Shown here: piece after piece, positions 47,939 to 51,039 of the stretch
Numbering within the stretch: the stretch's first letter is position 1
Layout: each line of letters starts with the position of its first letter
NCBI GenBank assembly: GCA_024696155.1
Contig: JAILHD010000104.1
Location: 1-51,039 of the forward strand
From: Treponema sp.
Lineage (GTDB): Bacteria > Spirochaetota > Spirochaetia > Treponematales > Treponemataceae
Reading direction: 5' to 3'
Length of the DNA stretch: 51,039 bases
The notes under the pieces: generated by a model
The model's database searches: none
The model's input: the letters and a program-made list of their open reading frames with translations, nothing else
Told to the model about the DNA's origin: nothing
Program-made: the position numbers and the translations under genes

Positions 47939-49915
47939 ATGAATGACGACATCAAAACAGCAGACTGGGCACCAGGAACTTTGGACAACACTCGAAAAAA
48001 CATTGGTGATATTGACCGCGAAGAAGCACAGTTAATGGCAAAAAAACTTGGCGGCCAGGTTATGTACGAACGTTCTACAGACACAAGCAGTGCATCAAAA
48101 GGCGCCGGCAAAATCATCAGAAGCCCTGTTGTAGGCGGCGGAAGTTCAGGCGGAGCAGGAGGCAGTTCCGGACAGAACAGACAGACTGGTGTTCCAACAG
48201 CCCCTCAGCCAAAACACAAACACAATAATGAATCGCTTCCTAACGTTTCTAAAAAAGCATCGATGGCATTTGACAAACTTATGATGTCGCCAGAATACAA
48301 AATCAAGCCAAACTACGGATTTTTTAACTTTGTTCGTGCATGGCAGAAAAACGGAGTAGAAAAACTCAATTCTGATTTTGTAAATTACGATGTAAAATCG
48401 ATGATAGACCATATGGAAGGTTTTATCACCGTTATAAAAACCCTTATTCAGATGGCGCCTGCCACTTACAAGTCAAAAATCGCCGCAGATACAGAGCCAA
48501 AATTCAAACTTTTACGCATGGTTGCAGGCTGGACAATGCAGACAATCCGCGTAGAATACGTAAACATTACAACTTCTCCTCAGCCATGGATTGTTGCAGA
48601 CATGATTCCATTCGTACGCGCAATCTATAAAAATCTTATTACAGTTTACTATTACGGAAATAATAAAATTCCAAAGCTGATTAAAGAGATTTATGCAGAT
48701 GAATGTGCATATCCCGAAGCTCCAAGAGAAAAACTTTCAGGACTTGCAAAGCACGCCATCACAGAGTGGCTTTATCTGGACACCGAAGTTATCAAAAAAC
48801 TCTATCCGCTTTTAATGCGCATGTGTTCAGACTCTCTGGAACAGTATCCCGGATTTTTTAACGCAAAAGTTGCAGACATCCTGAAATTTGTAGGACTGCA
48901 CAAATTCGACCTTCTTTTGCCAGAAAAACCAAAACCTCAGGAAGAAGTTAAAAAAGAAGTGCCTAAAAAACCTGAACCACCACAGCGTGGCGTAAAAGAT
49001 CAGACCGTAATTACAGGCTTAAAACTTCTGGAACAGTTGTTTCCTAAATCAGGTCTTGAAAAACTGGAAGAAAATCCTGATTTGTACCCGTACTTTCAGC
49101 CTATTTTCCGTTACGAAGACGGCTTTAATGTAGTTTCTCCCAAAAATCCGATTCAGAAAATCGTTGTTTTGCAGACAATTATTGAATACTGCTTCCAGGG
49201 TTGCCGCAACATCAACTTTACGCTTGAAGACGAGCATAAAAAAGATGATGTAGACACCATCTACAAGGTTCTGGACGATTGGTCTGCCTACCGCGAAGAC
49301 GTTTTTGGACGCCTTTACTGCGACCCGCTTTTGGATTTAACAAATTCAATCTACTCTCAGCCTGATTTTGCAAAATCACACATTGGAAAGCGCACCATCA
49401 CAAATCTTTTGTGGCAGAACACCTATCACTTTATGCCAATGTTCAAATTTGACAAACTGATTCTTGAACACCCTGCCGACGAAAGCAAATACAAGCCTCT
49501 TTTTAACCGCACAGATTTTGCCCGCAGATTTCTTACAACCGTTGTAAATCAGTGTGACCAGGCTGCAAAAACAAAGGGCAAAGTTGAACTAATAGAAAAC
49601 CCTTGGCAGCATTATAAATTTGACGTTCAAAACGAAGTTTCCAAGCGCCTTGACGTTCTTTTGGGGGCACAGAATCACGGTCCAAATACAAACGCAACAA
49701 ACGCTAACCTTTTAAAGTATACCTTATGTTTTGTAGCAGTTCTTGACTGGTACATTAACAATATGGAAAGCCCTGCCTACCAGACAGACCCAATGGATAT
49801 TTACCGCGTTTCCAGCGAGGACGGTAAGCCTCAGTTCACCATTAAAGAACGCACCGACCAGAACAAGCTTTTTGCCGACGCAATCAAGGCAAACTACCAG
49901 AAAGGAGCAAAATAA
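47939..49915 (+). CDS. Large cytoplasmic protein of unknown function
   Basis: A 658-aa protein without signal peptide or membrane segments. Residues 1-105 are polar and disordered, with a Gly/Ser run (VVGGGSSGGAGGSSGQNRQ). Residues about 110-330 are helical with many aromatic residues. A Lys/Pro/Glu linker lies at about 338-360 (PEKPKPQEEVKKEVPKKPE). A second helical domain runs to about 640. No catalytic motif was recognised. AGAGG lies 6 nt before this ATG. It sits between the beta-rich protein and a small lipoprotein in one run. Confidence 0.65.
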   Translation: MNDDIKTADWAPGTLDNTRKNIGDIDREEAQLMAKKLGGQVMYERSTDTSSASKGAGKIIRSPVVGGGSSGGAGGSSGQNRQTGVPTAPQPKHKHNNESLPNVSKKASMAFDKLMMSPEYKIKPNYGFFNFVRAWQKNGVEKLNSDFVNYDVKSMIDHMEGFITVIKTLIQMAPATYKSKIAADTEPKFKLLRMVAGWTMQTIRVEYVNITTSPQPWIVADMIPFVRAIYKNLITVYYYGNNKIPKLIKEIYADECAYPEAPREKLSGLAKHAITEWLYLDTEVIKKLYPLLMRMCSDSLEQYPGFFNAKVADILKFVGLHKFDLLLPEKPKPQEEVKKEVPKKPEPPQRGVKDQTVITGLKLLEQLFPKSGLEKLEENPDLYPYFQPIFRYEDGFNVVSPKNPIQKIVVLQTIIEYCFQGCRNINFTLEDEHKKDDVDTIYKVLDDWSAYREDVFGRLYCDPLLDLTNSIYSQPDFAKSHIGKRTITNLLWQNTYHFMPMFKFDKLILEHPADESKYKPLFNRTDFARRFLTTVVNQCDQAAKTKGKVELIENPWQHYKFDVQNEVSKRLDVLLGAQNHGPNTNATNANLLKYTLCFVAVLDWYINNMESPAYQTDPMDIYRVSSEDGKPQFTIKERTDQNKLFADAIKANYQKGAK

Positions 49916-50232
49916 TGAAGGTAAAAAAACTTTTTTCTGCTGTTACATTACTTCTTGGCTTTGCCGGATGCCATCTAGATTTTAAGAACACCTGCGAAGA
50001 TGTTTGGATTGTTACAAATAATTCAGACAAACCTGTTACAGTAAATTTTGACACAAAAGCACAGGAAATACCTGCAAAAAGTAGTAAAAAAATTTACAAC
50101 TATCCATATGATGCAGAAATTAGTATTGATGATTCATTTAAAGTAAAATTTACGGAATCTTACAATTACTCAGAAAGTAAAGCAAGAAGAACTCTAATAA
50201 TCACAGATGAACCTTCAGAAGAATCTGTATAA
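49915..50232 (+). CDS. Small putative lipoprotein
   Basis: A 105-aa protein. The signal peptide ends in the lipobox LLGFAGC with Cys19 as the lipid anchor. The mature part is a short beta-type domain (DVWIVTNNSDKPVTVNFDTKAQEIPAKSSKKIYNYPYDAEISI) resembling a single immunoglobulin-like or PEGA-like sandwich; no family is assigned. The start overlaps the stop of the 658-aa gene by one base (TAATG), a sign of translational coupling, and AGGAG precedes it. Confidence 0.75.
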   Translation: MKVKKLFSAVTLLLGFAGCHLDFKNTCEDVWIVTNNSDKPVTVNFDTKAQEIPAKSSKKIYNYPYDAEISIDDSFKVKFTESYNYSESKARRTLIITDEPSEESV

Positions 50233-50250
50233 GGTCTATACATCTTCTTT

Positions 50251-50292
50251 CCTTTTAGTCAGAATTTCATTATATTAATTCTGACTAAAAGG
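50251..50292. promoter_or_regulatory. Perfect 16-bp inverted repeat covering the cobW-type gene's ribosome-binding site
   Basis: CCTTTTAGTCAGAATT (50251-50266) and AATTCTGACTAAAAGG (50277-50292) pair without mismatch around a 10-nt AT-rich loop that contains TATATT. The right arm includes most of the AAAAGGAG Shine-Dalgarno of the next gene. It may be an operator, an mRNA hairpin that hides the ribosome site, or both. Confidence 0.7.
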
Positions 50293-50302
50293 AGATTTCA
50301 CT

Positions 50303-51039
50303 ATGTCAAATAAGAAAATTCCAATTACATTGTTGTGCGGTTATCTTGGCGCGGGTAAAACTACCCTTTTGAACCGCGTACTTACAAATCAGAAAGGCTA
50401 TAAGGTTGCCGTAATTGTAAACGACATCGGCGAAGTAAACGTTGACGAACGCCTTATTTCTAAAGAAGCACAGATTACAGACTCTTCAAGTCTGGTTCCT
50501 CTTACAAACGGCTGTATCTGCTGTACCCTTAAGAGCGACATGGTTCAGCAGATTGAAAACCTGATGAAATCAGGAAAATTCGACTACATCATGGTAGAAG
50601 CCAGCGGTGTATGTGAACCAATGCCTATTGCCCAGGCTATGGAACAAATTGAAATTGGTTATGTTGATAACGTTGTCGGCGTTGTTGATGCAAGCCGCCT
50701 TGTAGAAGAATTTGATTCAGGTCACGCACTTGAAGAAACCCTTAAAAAAGATGCAGAAGAAAGCGAAGAAGACATTGAATCACTTTTGATTCAGCAGATT
50801 GAATTCTGTTCTACACTTATCATCAACAAACGTGACCTTGTAACTGACGAGCAGATGAAGGTTGTACGCGCCGTAATCAACAAGATTCAACCAAGCGTAA
50901 AAGTAATTGAAACTACACGCTGCGAAGTTCCTGTAGAAGATGTAATCGGAACAAACCGCTTTGACTTTGAAACAGTTTATGCATCTGCCGGCTGGGTAAA
51001 AGCCCTTGAAGAGCATGACGAAGAAGACGATGATGATGA
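50303..51039 (+). CDS. CobW/P47K family GTPase, metallochaperone (partial, 3' end off the window)
   Basis: At least 245 residues, open at the window end. G1 is GYLGAGKT at 13-20, the metal-binding CxCC motif is at 71-74 (GCICCTLKSD), and the G4-like NKRD is at 175-178. Family members (COG0523) insert zinc, cobalt or other metals into target enzymes and are often induced by zinc starvation. The last visible residues are strongly acidic (EEHDEEDDDD), a metal-sequestering stretch often found before the C-terminal domain. GGAG lies 9 nt before the ATG, within reach of a perfect inverted repeat that could control it. Confidence 0.93.
   Translation, partial: MSNKKIPITLLCGYLGAGKTTLLNRVLTNQKGYKVAVIVNDIGEVNVDERLISKEAQITDSSSLVPLTNGCICCTLKSDMVQQIENLMKSGKFDYIMVEASGVCEPMPIAQAMEQIEIGYVDNVVGVVDASRLVEEFDSGHALEETLKKDAEESEEDIESLLIQQIEFCSTLIINKRDLVTDEQMKVVRAVINKIQPSVKVIETTRCEVPVEDVIGTNRFDFETVYASAGWVKALEEHDEEDDDD

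Overview
The window looks like chromosome from a host-associated or rumen-type Treponema. It is AT-rich, recA, folK, scpA, scpB and an rRNA pseudouridine synthase gene lie in one run, and GreA is an oversized (919 aa) fusion of the kind known from spirochaetes. There are many TPR, PEGA and lipoprotein envelope proteins. The genus call is inference from protein likeness; no rRNA is present. Most of the sequence is ordinary housekeeping and biosynthesis, and no prophage, IS element or CRISPR array was seen.

Layout. 1-8057 (minus): an rpe / coiled-coil / lipoprotein / TPR run, then recA-folK-scpA-scpB-rluB. 8249-13049 (plus): a TPR protein, giant GreA and a metallo-beta-lactamase-fold (MBL) hydrolase, meeting deoC head-on. 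13862-19281 (plus): a small ferredoxin, a LysM/M23 peptidase, a PEGA protein, a possible small RNA, PBP1A and a ParB-like protein. 19226-23558 (minus): rlmJ, NAD synthase and argG. 23697-27353 (plus): hisH-hisF-mazG and icd. 27422-32352 is mixed: purC, murI, a pentapeptide protein, an MBL protein and a membrane protein with a HEGWH motif. 32958-43776 (minus): an oligopeptide ABC transporter set (oppA, a diguanylate cyclase, oppB, a fused oppC-oppD, oppF), then thrA and an acetolactate synthase small subunit. 43800-44600: two tRNA genes in a field of palindromic repeats and tRNA fragments. 44678-51039 (plus mainly): recX, cysK, a three-gene cluster of unknown function and a CobW-type metallochaperone running off the end.

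Three patterns are not explained by the gene list. (1) Seven genes on both strands have a sigma70-like -10 box ending exactly 6 nt before the start codon and no Shine-Dalgarno sequence, which predicts leaderless mRNAs starting at the ATG. Four or five more fit loosely. (2) Short palindromic elements are scattered through the window. One lies in frame inside murI, an inverted repeat sits in frame in the OppC-OppD linker, and others split a second tRNA-Pro copy. Two families are defined by paired copies here. (3) A compact intergenic unit before the PBP1A gene looks like a three-hairpin small RNA with a C-rich, anti-Shine-Dalgarno-like loop and its own terminator.
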